Below are positions 16,730 through 25,612 of a DNA stretch of 64,000 nt, in pieces. The stretch spans positions 1 through 64,000 of the forward strand of contig CAXTIU010000010.1 in assembly GCA_964244495.1 (NCBI GenBank), read 5' to 3'. The notes beneath the pieces are model-generated. The model was not told the DNA's origin. It did no database searches and saw only the letters and a program-made list of their open reading frames with translations. Source of the DNA: RH-AL1 sp964244495 (GTDB lineage Bacteria > Pseudomonadota > Alphaproteobacteria > Rhizobiales > Beijerinckiaceae). How positions within the stretch are numbered: position 1 is the stretch's first letter; each line of letters begins with the position of its first letter. The translations under genes were made by a program, and so were the position numbers.

Positions 16730-17778
16730 AGGGCGGCGGCGGCTGGGACCCGGAGGGTCACGGCGCCGCTGGCGGACCAGCCCGACACGTTCCCGTGCTC
16801 CGTGAGGAGGTCGTGGCGGCGCTCGCCCTCGGTCCGGGCACCTACCTCGACGCCACCTTCGGTGCCGGCGGGTACACGCGGGCGATCCTCGCCGTGCCCG
16901 GCACCCGTGTGCTCGCCCTCGACCGCGACCCGACCGCGATCCGCGACGGCCAATCGCTCGTCACGGCGGCCGACGGGCGCCTCGTCCTCGTGGAGGATCG
17001 TTTCGCCAATCTCGCCACGGTGGCCGAACAGCTCCAGTTGAGCCCACTCGACGGCGTCGCCCTCGACATCGGCGTGTCGTCGATGCAGCTCGACCGGGCC
17101 GAGCGCGGCTTCTCCTTCCGCGCCGACGGCCCGCTCGACATGCGCATGGGGACGACCGGCCGCTCCGCCGCCGACATCGTCAACGAGGCGCCCGAGGGGA
17201 CGCTCGCCGACATCCTCTACCATTACGGCGAGGAGCGGCAGTCCCGGCGCATCGCCAAGGCCATCGTCATGGACAGGGCGAAGGCGCCGTTCCTGACGAC
17301 CCGGCCGCTCGCGGAGATGATCGCCCGCGTCGCCCCGGCCAAGCCGACCGAGATCCATCCGGCGACCCGCACGTTCCAGGCGCTGCGAATCGCTGTGAAC
17401 GATGAACTCGCCGAACTCGTCGCCGGGCTCGCCGCCGCCGAGCGCGTCCTGAAGCCGGGCGGCCGGCTCGCCGTGGTCACCTTCCATTCGCTGGAGGACC
17501 GCATCGTCAAGCAGTTCCTCGGCCGCCGCTCCGGCAAGGGCGAAACGGCGGGACGTCGCCTGCCGGGCGAGCCGGCGGCGACGCCGCCGAGCTTCACGGT
17601 GCCCAAGGGTCAGCCGATCGTCCCCTCGGGAACCGAGGCGGATGGGAACCCGCGCGCGCGCTCGGCGAAGCTGCGGGTCGCGACGCGTACCGTCAACCCT
17701 CCGGTGCCGGTCGACGCCCCGCTGACGAGCCTAGCCCTCTTGCCCGAAGCCGAACCAAGACGTGGGAGGCCGCGATGA
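16726..17778 (+). CDS. rsmH: 16S rRNA (cytosine(1402)-N(4))-methyltransferase RsmH
   Basis: A 350-residue S-adenosylmethionine methyltransferase (formerly MraW) that N4-methylates C1402 of 16S rRNA. Signatures: ARHVPVLREEVVAAL at the start of the domain, the SAM-binding DATFGAGGYTRAIL, the DIGVSSMQLDRAERGFSF block, and VTFHSLEDRIVKQFL towards the C-terminus. The ATG at 16726 overlaps the mraZ stop in ATGA, which fixes the start. The stop in turn overlaps the ftsL start as ATGA, so translation of the three genes is probably coupled. Confidence 0.96.
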   Translation: MKGGGGWDPEGHGAAGGPARHVPVLREEVVAALALGPGTYLDATFGAGGYTRAILAVPGTRVLALDRDPTAIRDGQSLVTAADGRLVLVEDRFANLATVAEQLQLSPLDGVALDIGVSSMQLDRAERGFSFRADGPLDMRMGTTGRSAADIVNEAPEGTLADILYHYGEERQSRRIAKAIVMDRAKAPFLTTRPLAEMIARVAPAKPTEIHPATRTFQALRIAVNDELAELVAGLAAAERVLKPGGRLAVVTFHSLEDRIVKQFLGRRSGKGETAGRRLPGEPAATPPSFTVPKGQPIVPSGTEADGNPRARSAKLRVATRTVNPPVPVDAPLTSLALLPEAEPRRGRPR

Positions 17779-18176
17779 TCCGCATCCTGAACCTCATCGC
17801 CATCGCGGCGCTGGTCGGCTCGGCGGTCTACGCCTACTCGATCAAGTACAAGACGATCCTCCACGCGGAAACGGTGGCCGGCCTGCGCGGCGAGATCAAG
17901 AAGGAGCAGGACCGGATCGGCCTGCTGCGCGCCGACTGGGCGCACCTGACGCGCCCCGAGCGGGTGCAGGAGCTGGCCGACAGGCTGACCGGACTGCAGC
18001 CGCTGGCGCTCACCCAGATCGTCAAGGTCGACGCCCTGCCGGACAAGGCGGTGCCGGTCGACGCCATCGGCCGCGAGCTGGAAAGCCTCGGCCTGAGCGA
18101 GCCGACCAACACGCCGAGCGACGTCGCCGGCAACAGCGCGACCCCCTCCGCCTCACCGAAGAAAGCCAAACGATGA
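17775..18176 (+). CDS. ftsL: cell division protein FtsL
   Basis: A 133-residue bitopic membrane protein. A single N-terminal membrane segment (about residues 5-24, LNLIAIAALVGSAVYAYS) is followed by a short periplasmic coiled coil (GLRGEIKKEQDRIGLLRADW) and the conserved LTRPERVQELADRL block seen in alphaproteobacterial FtsL. The Pro/Ser/Lys-rich C-terminus looks disordered. FtsL joins FtsB and FtsQ in the complex that activates FtsW-FtsI at the septum. Identification rests on topology and position between rsmH and ftsI, since FtsL sequences are poorly conserved. The start overlaps the rsmH stop (ATGA). Confidence 0.88.
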   Translation: MIRILNLIAIAALVGSAVYAYSIKYKTILHAETVAGLRGEIKKEQDRIGLLRADWAHLTRPERVQELADRLTGLQPLALTQIVKVDALPDKAVPVDAIGRELESLGLSEPTNTPSDVAGNSATPSASPKKAKR

Positions 18177-18189
18177 AGGGGGGCAAGCG

Positions 18190-20022
18190 ATGAACGCGCC
18201 GTTCCCGCCGCCGGGCGAATCGCGAGCCGTGGACGATGGTCGCGGCACCGGCGCGACCGCCCCGCGCGGCCGATCGCGCCCGCCCCTCACCCTGCCCGGC
18301 TTCATCCGGGCCCTGTTCGAGACACGGCTCGACAAGAGCGCGAACCGCACGCGGCTCGTCGCCTTGGCGTTCACGCTCGTCTTCGCCGTGATCATCGGTC
18401 GCCTGGTGATCTTCGGCCTGACGCCGGACGCGCCGGAGGCGATCCGCAACGCCGCCTCCGACCAAGTCGCCGCCGCCCGGCCCGACATCCTCGATCGCCA
18501 GGGCGAGATCCTGGCGACCGACATCAAGGTCATGAGCATCTTCGCCGAGCCGCGTCGGCTCATCGACAAGGACGAGGCGGTGGAACTGCTGACCGCCGCC
18601 CTGCCCGACGTGAACGCCGCCGAACTGCGTCGCAAGCTCGGCTCGCGCAAGGGCTTCGTCTGGGTGAAGCGCGCGGTGTCGGCCAAGGAGCAGGCGGAGG
18701 TGTTCCACCTCGGCCTGCCCGGCGTCGGGTTCCTGCCGGAGAACAAGAGGGTCTACCCCAACGGGCCGATCGCCGCGCACGTGCTCGGCTTCGCGAACCT
18801 CGACGGCGTCGGCATCTCGGGGCTGGAGAAGTACATCGACAGCCAAGGGCTGTCCGACCTCAACGGCATGGGCTTCCGGCTGGCGGCGACCGACCTGAAG
18901 CCGCTCACCACCTCGCTCGACCTGCGGGCGACCTACGCGGTGCGCGACGAGCTCGCCAAGGGCGTCGACAAGTTCCACGCCAAGGCCGGCGCCGCCGCGA
19001 TCCTCGACGTGAACACCGGCGAGATCGTCGCCATGGCCTCGCTGCCCGACTTCGACCCGAACCAGCCGGCCGACGCGCTCGACCCCAACAAGATCAACCG
19101 GCTCTCGGTCGGCGTCTACGAGATGGGCTCGACCTTCAAGGCGATCTCCATCGCGATGGCGCTGGAAACCAACAAGGTCACGCTGCGCACCCAGGTCGAC
19201 GCCCGCGAGTCGCTGCGCTACGGCCGCTTCACCATCCATGACTTCCACGGCGAGCACCGCATGCTCACCGTGCCCGAGGTGTTCATCCATTCCTCCAACA
19301 TCGGCACGGCGCGGATGGCGATGATGGTGGGCGTGCCCGGCCACCAGGCGTTCCTACGCAAGATGGGCCAGCTGACCCGGCTGCGCACGGAGTTGCCGGA
19401 AAGCGCGGAACCGCTGGTGCCCAAGCACTGGAGCGAGCTCAACACCATCACCATCGCCTTCGGCCAGGGCCTTAACGTGGCGCCGCTGCAGGCGTTGATG
19501 GCGGTGGGCGGCCTCGTCAACGGCGGCCAGCTCATCACCCCCACCTTCCTCAAGCGGTCGGAGGAGGACGCCCGGCGCGACGCGCCGCGCGTGGTGCGGC
19601 CGGAAGTGTCGGAAAGCATCCGCTACCTCATGCGGATCAACGCGGAGGTCGGCTCCGCGCGCAACGCCAACATTCCCGGCTACTTCATCGGCGGCAAGAC
19701 CGGCACGGCCGACAAGCTCGTCCACGGCCACTACGACCACGACAAGGTGTTCACGACCTTCATGGCCCTGCTGCCGGCCGACAAGCCCCGCTACCTGTTC
19801 CTGGTGTTGATGGACGAGCCGCAGGCGGTGCAGGGCACCTACGGCTACCACACGGCCGCCTGGAACTCCGGCGAGGTCGCCGGCAAGATCATCGAGCGCG
19901 TGACGCCGCTGCTCGGCATCGCGCCGCAGATCCAATTGCCCCCGATGCCCTTCCCTCTGCTGGCCCGAATGGGCTACGGGCAAGCCAACACCCCGCAGTT
20001 CACGAAGGCAGGCCTCCACTGA
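18190..20022 (+). CDS. ftsI: septal peptidoglycan transpeptidase FtsI (PBP3)
   Basis: A 610-residue class B penicillin-binding protein, the D,D-transpeptidase of the septum. A cytoplasmic Pro/Arg-rich tail of about 55 residues is followed by one membrane segment (LVALAFTLVFAVIIGRLVIF, about 57-77), the pedestal domain, and a transpeptidase domain with all active-site motifs: S-x-x-K in GSTFKAI (near 318), S-x-N in IHSSNIGTA (near 365) and KTG in GGKTGTADK (near 503). It works with FtsW, which supplies the polymerase activity. The gene lies 13 bases after ftsL. The length is usual for alphaproteobacteria. Confidence 0.96.
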   Translation: MNAPFPPPGESRAVDDGRGTGATAPRGRSRPPLTLPGFIRALFETRLDKSANRTRLVALAFTLVFAVIIGRLVIFGLTPDAPEAIRNAASDQVAAARPDILDRQGEILATDIKVMSIFAEPRRLIDKDEAVELLTAALPDVNAAELRRKLGSRKGFVWVKRAVSAKEQAEVFHLGLPGVGFLPENKRVYPNGPIAAHVLGFANLDGVGISGLEKYIDSQGLSDLNGMGFRLAATDLKPLTTSLDLRATYAVRDELAKGVDKFHAKAGAAAILDVNTGEIVAMASLPDFDPNQPADALDPNKINRLSVGVYEMGSTFKAISIAMALETNKVTLRTQVDARESLRYGRFTIHDFHGEHRMLTVPEVFIHSSNIGTARMAMMVGVPGHQAFLRKMGQLTRLRTELPESAEPLVPKHWSELNTITIAFGQGLNVAPLQALMAVGGLVNGGQLITPTFLKRSEEDARRDAPRVVRPEVSESIRYLMRINAEVGSARNANIPGYFIGGKTGTADKLVHGHYDHDKVFTTFMALLPADKPRYLFLVLMDEPQAVQGTYGYHTAAWNSGEVAGKIIERVTPLLGIAPQIQLPPMPFPLLARMGYGQANTPQFTKAGLH

Positions 20023-20048
20023 CACGGCTCGCGACGCTCCTCCCGGAA

Positions 20049-21479
20049 GTGGCCTGCCCGGCCGGGCTCGGCGTGATCGAGGTCGTCGGCCTCGCCGCCG
20101 ACAGCCGGTGCGTCGAACCCGGCTTCGTGTTCTTCGCCATCCCCGGCAGCAAGGCGGACGGGTCGGCCTTCATCGCGCAGGCGGTCGAGAAGGGCGCCGT
20201 CGCCGTCGTCGCCTCGCGGCAACCGCGCGAGCCGATGCGCGGCGTGGCGGTCATCCTCGTCGCCGACGTGCGGCGCGCCCTGGCGCTGGCCGCGAGCGCC
20301 CTCCATCCCCGCCAGCCGGGAACGGTGGTCGCCGTCACCGGGACGAGCGGCAAGACATCGGTCGCCGCCTTCTGCCGCCAGATCTGGGCGACGCTCGGCC
20401 AACCGGCCGCCTCGCTCGGGACGCTGGGGGTCGTGTCGCCGTCGGGCGGCGATTACGGCTCCCTGACGACGCCGGACCCGGTGGCGCTCCACAAGACCCT
20501 CGACCGGCTCAGCGGCGAGGGCGTCAGCCACCTCGCGCTGGAAGCCTCGTCGCACGGCATCGAGCAGCGCCGCCTCGACGGCGTGCGCCTCGCCGCCGCC
20601 GGCTTCACGAACCTGTCGCGCGACCACCTCGACTATCACGGCACGCTTGACAACTACCTCGCCGCCAAGCTGGGCCTGTTCGACCTGCTGCCGGCCGGCC
20701 GGCCGGTGATCGTCAACGCCGACAGCGATGTCGCCGACACGGTGGTCGCCGCGGCGGAGGCGCGGGGCCACCGGATCGTCACGGTCGGACGGGGTGGGAC
20801 CGGCCTGCGGCTCCTCGACGTGCGCCCCGACGGCCTCGCCGCCCTGCTCACCGTGACCCACGAGGGACGCACACGGACCGCGCGCCTGCCGCTCGCCGGC
20901 GAATTCCAGGTTTCGAACGCGCTCGTCGCGGCGGCGCTGTGCATCGCCAGCGGTTCGCCCGCCGACGGCGTCCTCGACGCGCTAGCGACGCTGCGGGGCG
21001 CGCCGGGCCGCCTCGAGCTCGCCGGCACGCGCGGCACGGCACCCGTCTTCGTCGACTACGCCCACAAGCCCGATGCCCTCGACCACGTGCTCGCGACCCT
21101 GCGGCCGCTCGCCAGCGGCAAGCTCGTCGTGGTCTTCGGCTGCGGCGGCGACCGCGACGGGGGCAAGAGGCCGATCATGGGCGCGATCGCGGCGCGGCTC
21201 GCCGACCGCGTGGTCGTCACGGACGACAACCCCCGCTCGGAGGAGCCGGCGGCGATCCGCCGGGCGATCCTGGAGGGGATGGCCGGCGGCCGGGCGGAGG
21301 TCACCGAGATCGCCGACCGCGCGGCGGCCATCGAGGCGGCGGTCGGTGCGCTCGGCGAGGGCGACGTGCTGGTCGTCGCCGGCAAGGGTCACGAGACGGG
21401 CCAGATCGTCGGCGATAAGGTGCTGCCCTTCTCCGACCTCGACTGCGCGCGGCGCGCCCTGCGGACCCACTCGCCATGA
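20049..21479 (+). CDS. murE: UDP-MurNAc-tripeptide synthetase MurE
   Basis: About 476-486 residues. This cytoplasmic Mur ligase adds the third stem-peptide residue to UDP-MurNAc-L-Ala-D-Glu. The ATP loop is TGTSGKTSVAAF. The motif DNPRSEEPAAIRR contains DNPR, the marker of meso-diaminopimelate specificity. C-terminal GKGHETGQ is also typical. The start is open: GTG 20049 gives MACPAGLGVIEV, but CTG 20019 (overlapping the ftsI stop as CTGA) would add LTRLATLLPEVA, which looks like the usual MurE N-terminus and has GAAGG 10 bases upstream, whereas GTG 20049 has no spaced ribosome site. The stop shares ATGA with a five-codon mini-frame ahead of murF. Confidence 0.95.
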   Translation: MACPAGLGVIEVVGLAADSRCVEPGFVFFAIPGSKADGSAFIAQAVEKGAVAVVASRQPREPMRGVAVILVADVRRALALAASALHPRQPGTVVAVTGTSGKTSVAAFCRQIWATLGQPAASLGTLGVVSPSGGDYGSLTTPDPVALHKTLDRLSGEGVSHLALEASSHGIEQRRLDGVRLAAAGFTNLSRDHLDYHGTLDNYLAAKLGLFDLLPAGRPVIVNADSDVADTVVAAAEARGHRIVTVGRGGTGLRLLDVRPDGLAALLTVTHEGRTRTARLPLAGEFQVSNALVAAALCIASGSPADGVLDALATLRGAPGRLELAGTRGTAPVFVDYAHKPDALDHVLATLRPLASGKLVVVFGCGGDRDGGKRPIMGAIAARLADRVVVTDDNPRSEEPAAIRRAILEGMAGGRAEVTEIADRAAAIEAAVGALGEGDVLVVAGKGHETGQIVGDKVLPFSDLDCARRALRTHSP

Positions 21480-21489
21480 AGTCGTCGTC

Positions 21490-23004
21490 ATGAACCCCGC
21501 CGGCGATCCCTTGTGGACGGGTCTCGGACTCGTCGCGCCGCTGCGCGCGCGCGTGGCCGGCCGACCGCCGCGAGGGGTCGGCGGCGTCTCGATCGACACG
21601 AGGACGCTCGAACCCGACGATCTCTTCTTCGCCATCACCGGCGACAACTCGAACGGTCACGACTACGTCGGCCAAGCCTTCGCGGCGGGTGCGGCGGCGG
21701 CGGTCGTCGACGAGGCCCACGTCGACGCCCTTGCCGGCGCCTGCACCGGCCCGCTCTACGTCGTCAGGGACGTGCTCGCCGCCATGGCCGACCTCGGCCG
21801 CGCCGCCCGCGCCCGCACGTCGGCGCGCGTGGTGGCCGTCACCGGATCGGTCGGCAAGACGTCGACCAAGGAGGCGCTGCGCCTCGCCCTGACGCCGGCC
21901 GGCGCGGTGCACGCGTCGGTGGCCTCCTACAACAATCACTGGGGCGTGCCGCTCAGCCTCGCCCGCATGCCGAAGGCGGCGCGTTTCGCGGTCAGCGAGA
22001 TCGGCATGAATCACGCCGGCGAGATCCTGCCGCTCACCGCCATGGTCCGCCCGCACGTCGCGATCATCACCACCGTGGCGCCGGTCCACCTCGAGTTCTT
22101 CCCCTCGGTCGAGGCGATCGCCGACGCCAAGGCGGAGATCTTCGCCGGCCTGGAGCCGGGCGGGGTCGCCATCGTCAATCGCGACAGCCCGTACTACGAA
22201 CGGCTCGACGCGGCCGCGCGGCGCTCGCCGGCGGGGCACGTCGCGACCTTCGGGGCGCACCCGGCCGCCGACGCGCGGCTCCTCGACTACGCCGCCGCGC
22301 CGACGCACGCGACGATCCGCGCCTCCATCGCGGGGCGGGAAGTGTCCTTCCGGCTCGGCGCGCCCGGACGCCACCTGGCGGAGAACGCGCTCGCGGTGCT
22401 GCTCGCCGCCCACGCGCTCGGCGCCGACGTGACCATCGCCGCGACCGCGCTGGCCTTCTTCCAGGCGCAGAAGGGGCGCGGCGAACGCCTCGCGATCGCG
22501 ACGGCGGATGGGCCGTTCACGCTGCTCGACGAGAGCTACAACGCCAATCCCGCCTCGATGCGCGCGGCGCTCGAACTGGCCGGCACCCTGCCGCCCGGCG
22601 ACGGCGGCCGGCGCGTCGCCGTGCTCGGCGACATGCTGGAACTCGGCCCGCGATCCCGCGAACTGCACGCCGCGCTGGCCGAGGAGGTCGTCGCCGCCGG
22701 CTTCGACCTCGTGCTGGCCGCCGGCCCGATGATGCGCGCGCTCGCCGACGCCCTCGACGGCCGGGTCGAGACGCGATGGCGGGACACGGCCGCCGAGCTG
22801 CGGCCGGTCGTGCTCGAAACCGTGGGCGCCGGCGACATCGTCGTCGTCAAGGGGTCGAACGGCAGCCGCATGGCGCCGGTCGTCGCCGCCTTGAAGGAGC
22901 GGCACGAGCGCGCTAAGGCCAGCCCCGTCGATCCGGGCGCCGCGGATGGACGCGTCGCGGCGCAACCTTCGGATGGTCCGGGTTCAGCCGTTTCCGCCGC
23001 CTAG
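21490..23004 (+). CDS. murF: UDP-MurNAc-tripeptide-D-Ala-D-Ala ligase MurF
   Basis: A 504-residue Mur ligase that attaches the D-alanyl-D-alanine dipeptide to complete the cytoplasmic pentapeptide. The N-terminal domain shows GVSIDTRTLEPDDLFFAI, the ATP loop is TGSVGKTSTKEAL, and the block YNNHWGVPLSLARMP and later LLDESYNANPASM are typical. The start at ATG 21490 lies 11 bases after the murE stop. The C-terminal 45 residues past VVKGSNGSRMAPVV are an extra Ala/Pro-rich tail. It is followed by mraY after 21 bases. Confidence 0.96.
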   Translation: MNPAGDPLWTGLGLVAPLRARVAGRPPRGVGGVSIDTRTLEPDDLFFAITGDNSNGHDYVGQAFAAGAAAAVVDEAHVDALAGACTGPLYVVRDVLAAMADLGRAARARTSARVVAVTGSVGKTSTKEALRLALTPAGAVHASVASYNNHWGVPLSLARMPKAARFAVSEIGMNHAGEILPLTAMVRPHVAIITTVAPVHLEFFPSVEAIADAKAEIFAGLEPGGVAIVNRDSPYYERLDAAARRSPAGHVATFGAHPAADARLLDYAAAPTHATIRASIAGREVSFRLGAPGRHLAENALAVLLAAHALGADVTIAATALAFFQAQKGRGERLAIATADGPFTLLDESYNANPASMRAALELAGTLPPGDGGRRVAVLGDMLELGPRSRELHAALAEEVVAAGFDLVLAAGPMMRALADALDGRVETRWRDTAAELRPVVLETVGAGDIVVVKGSNGSRMAPVVAALKERHERAKASPVDPGAADGRVAAQPSDGPGSAVSAA

Positions 23005-23025
23005 GCCCACGCACAAGGATACCCG

Positions 23026-24108
23026 ATGCTCGCCTGGCTCGCGGACCTGACGCCCCACACGGGGCCGCTCAACGTGTTCCGCTATATCACCTTCCGTACC
23101 GGTGGCGCCGTCGCCACCGCGCTGTTCTTCGTGTTCTTCTTCGGGCCGCGCGTCATCTCGGCGCTGCGCCTCAAGCAGGGCAAGGGCCAGCCGATCCGCG
23201 CCGACGGCCCGGCCTCGCACCTGCTGACCAAGCGCGGCACGCCGACCATGGGCGGCCTGATGATCCTGGCCGGGCTCATCGTGTCGACGCTGCTGTGGGC
23301 GAACCTCGGCAACTACTTCGTTTGGGTGGTGCTGCTCGTCATGATCGGCTTCGGGCTGATCGGTTTCTACGACGACTACCTCAAGGTGACGCGGCAAAGC
23401 CACGCCGGCTTCTCCGGGCGGTTGCGGCTGGCGATCGAGGCGGCCATCGCCCTGGTCGCGAGCGTGCTGATGTACCATTACGGCACTGTGCACACCTCCA
23501 GCGTCTCGCTGCCCGGCGTGAACGGCTACGTCGCCGACCTCGGCTGGCTGTTCCCGGTGTTCGGCGCCTTCGTGATCGTGGCGGCCGGCAACGCCGTGAA
23601 CCTCACCGACGGCCTCGACGGCCTCGCCATCGTGCCGGTGATGATCGCCGCCGGTACCTTCGGCATCATCGCCTACCTCGTCGGCAACGCGATCTTCTCG
23701 AAGTACCTCGGCGTCAACTTCGTGATCGGGGCCGGCGACCTCGCGGTGGTGTGCGGCGCGCTGATCGGGGCGGGCATGGGCTTCCTGTGGTTCAACGCGC
23801 CGCCGGCCCAGATCTTCATGGGCGACACCGGCTCGCTGGCGCTGGGCGGCCTGCTCGGCACCGTCGCCGTGGCGGTCAAGCACGAGATCGTCCTCGTCAT
23901 CGTCGGCGGCCTGTTCGTGCTGGAGGCCGTGTCGGTGATCGTCCAGGTCGCCTCCTTCAAGATGACCGGCAAGCGGGTGTTCAGGATGGCGCCGATCCAC
24001 CACCATTTCGAGCAGCTCGGCTGGTCGGAGCCCCAAGTGGTGATCCGCTTCTGGATCATCGCCTTCGTATTGGCGCTGGTCGGCCTGTCGACGCTCAAGC
24101 TGCGGTGA
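23026..24108 (+). CDS. mraY: phospho-MurNAc-pentapeptide translocase MraY
   Basis: A 360-residue polytopic membrane enzyme (about ten hydrophobic segments) that transfers phospho-MurNAc-pentapeptide from UDP to undecaprenyl phosphate, making lipid I. Catalytic and magnesium-binding motifs are complete: GFYDDYLKV with the Asp pair, NAVNLTDGLDGLA, MGDTGSLALGG, and the His loop PIHHHFEQLGW. AAGGA stands six bases before the ATG. The length is exactly usual for the family. It lies between murF and murD as in other alphaproteobacteria. Confidence 0.97.
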   Translation: MLAWLADLTPHTGPLNVFRYITFRTGGAVATALFFVFFFGPRVISALRLKQGKGQPIRADGPASHLLTKRGTPTMGGLMILAGLIVSTLLWANLGNYFVWVVLLVMIGFGLIGFYDDYLKVTRQSHAGFSGRLRLAIEAAIALVASVLMYHYGTVHTSSVSLPGVNGYVADLGWLFPVFGAFVIVAAGNAVNLTDGLDGLAIVPVMIAAGTFGIIAYLVGNAIFSKYLGVNFVIGAGDLAVVCGALIGAGMGFLWFNAPPAQIFMGDTGSLALGGLLGTVAVAVKHEIVLVIVGGLFVLEAVSVIVQVASFKMTGKRVFRMAPIHHHFEQLGWSEPQVVIRFWIIAFVLALVGLSTLKLR

Positions 24109-24118
24109 GGGCGCGGCC

Positions 24119-25519
24119 GTGACCCCGTTGACCGCCTTCGCCGGCCGCCGCCTCGCGCTGTTCGGCCTCGGCGCGTCGGGGCTCGACGCGGCGCGCGCGC
24201 TGCGGGCCGGCGGCGCGATCGTCGCCGCCTGGGACGACAAGGCCGCCTCGCGCGAGGGGGCCGCCGCCGCCGGGGTGGGCATCGTCGATCTGCGGGCGGC
24301 GGACTGGCGCGCCTTCGACGCGCTCGTCCTCGCGCCCGGCGTACCGCTCACCCACCCCGCGCCGCACTGGACGGTCGCGCGCGCGAGGGCCGCCGACGTC
24401 CCCATCATCGGCGACATCGAGCTGTTCTGCCGCGAGCGGGCGGCGCTGGCCCCCGACGCGCCCTTCGTCGCGATCACCGGCACCAACGGCAAGTCGACGA
24501 CGACGGCGCTGGTCGCGCACCTGTTCCATGCCTTGGGCCAAGAGGTGGCGATGGGCGGCAACATCGGGACACCGATCCTGCGGCTGCCGCCGCCGGCGCC
24601 GCACCGGGTCCACGTCGTCGAGTGCTCCTCGTTCCAGATCGACCTCGCGCCATCGCTGGCGCCCTCCGTCGGCATCCTGATGAACCTGACCCCCGACCAC
24701 CTCGACCGCCACGGCACGATGGCGAACTACGCCGCGATCAAGGCGCGGCTCGTCGCCGGCGCGGCCCTCGGCGTCGTCTCGGTCGACGATCCCGACAGCG
24801 CCGCGATCGCCGCGCGGTTGGCGGCGGCCGGCCGCCGGATCGAGACGATCTCGGTCGCCGGTCACCCCGTCGCCGACGGCATCACTCTCCAGGGCACGGT
24901 GCTGGTGCGTCACCGAGCCGGCGCGGCGACGCCGGTGGCCGATCTCGCCGGCATCCCCACGCTGCGCGGCGCGCACAACGCCCAGAACGCCGCCGCCGCC
25001 GTGCTGGCGCTGGGTGCCGCCGCCGACGATCGGGACAGGCTGGCGGCGGCGCTGCGCTCCTTCCCCGGCCTCGCCCACCGCATGGAGCAGGTGGCGCAGG
25101 CCGGCCCCGTCATCTTCATCAACGATTCCAAGGCGACCAACGCCGACGCCGCGGAGAAGGCGTTGCTGTCCTTCCCCCGCGCGCACTGGATCATCGGCGG
25201 CCTCGCGAAGGAGGGCGGGATCGTCCCGCTGCGACCGCTGTTCGGCCGCGTCGCGCGGGCCTACCTGATCGGCGAGGCGGCCCCGGCCTTCGCCGACGCG
25301 CTTGCCGGGGCGGACGTGCCCTTCACGACGTGCGGCACGCTGGACGTCGCGACGCGGCGGGCCTTCGCCGACGCGCGCGCGCGGGCAGAGCGCACCGGTG
25401 AAACGGAAGTCGTCCTGCTCTCGCCGGCCTGCGCCTCCTACGACCAGTTCCCCAACTTCGAGGTGCGGGGCGCGCGGTTTCGCGAAATCGTCGAAAGCCT
25501 GATAAATACGTCGCCATGA
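24119..25519 (+). CDS. murD: UDP-MurNAc-L-alanine-D-glutamate ligase MurD
   Basis: A 466-residue cytoplasmic Mur ligase adding D-glutamate to UDP-MurNAc-L-Ala. Visible: N-terminal Rossmann-like LFGLGASGLDAARAL, the ATP loop ITGTNGKSTTTALVAHL, ECSSFQIDLAP, NLTPDHLDRHG and the C-terminal FINDSKATNADAAEKAL and LLSPACASYDQF, all family hallmarks. The start is GTG at 24119, ten bases after mraY, with GAGGG upstream. It is slightly Ala-rich but otherwise normal. Confidence 0.96.
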   Translation: MTPLTAFAGRRLALFGLGASGLDAARALRAGGAIVAAWDDKAASREGAAAAGVGIVDLRAADWRAFDALVLAPGVPLTHPAPHWTVARARAADVPIIGDIELFCRERAALAPDAPFVAITGTNGKSTTTALVAHLFHALGQEVAMGGNIGTPILRLPPPAPHRVHVVECSSFQIDLAPSLAPSVGILMNLTPDHLDRHGTMANYAAIKARLVAGAALGVVSVDDPDSAAIAARLAAAGRRIETISVAGHPVADGITLQGTVLVRHRAGAATPVADLAGIPTLRGAHNAQNAAAAVLALGAAADDRDRLAAALRSFPGLAHRMEQVAQAGPVIFINDSKATNADAAEKALLSFPRAHWIIGGLAKEGGIVPLRPLFGRVARAYLIGEAAPAFADALAGADVPFTTCGTLDVATRRAFADARARAERTGETEVVLLSPACASYDQFPNFEVRGARFREIVESLINTSP

Positions 25520-25612
25520 AAGGCATGGTTAATCGTCTCCTTCCATGATGGGGAGCACGGCCGGCCCAAGCACATCGTGACGATGTTTCCGGCGGCAAGG
25601 GATCTCGCCCTC

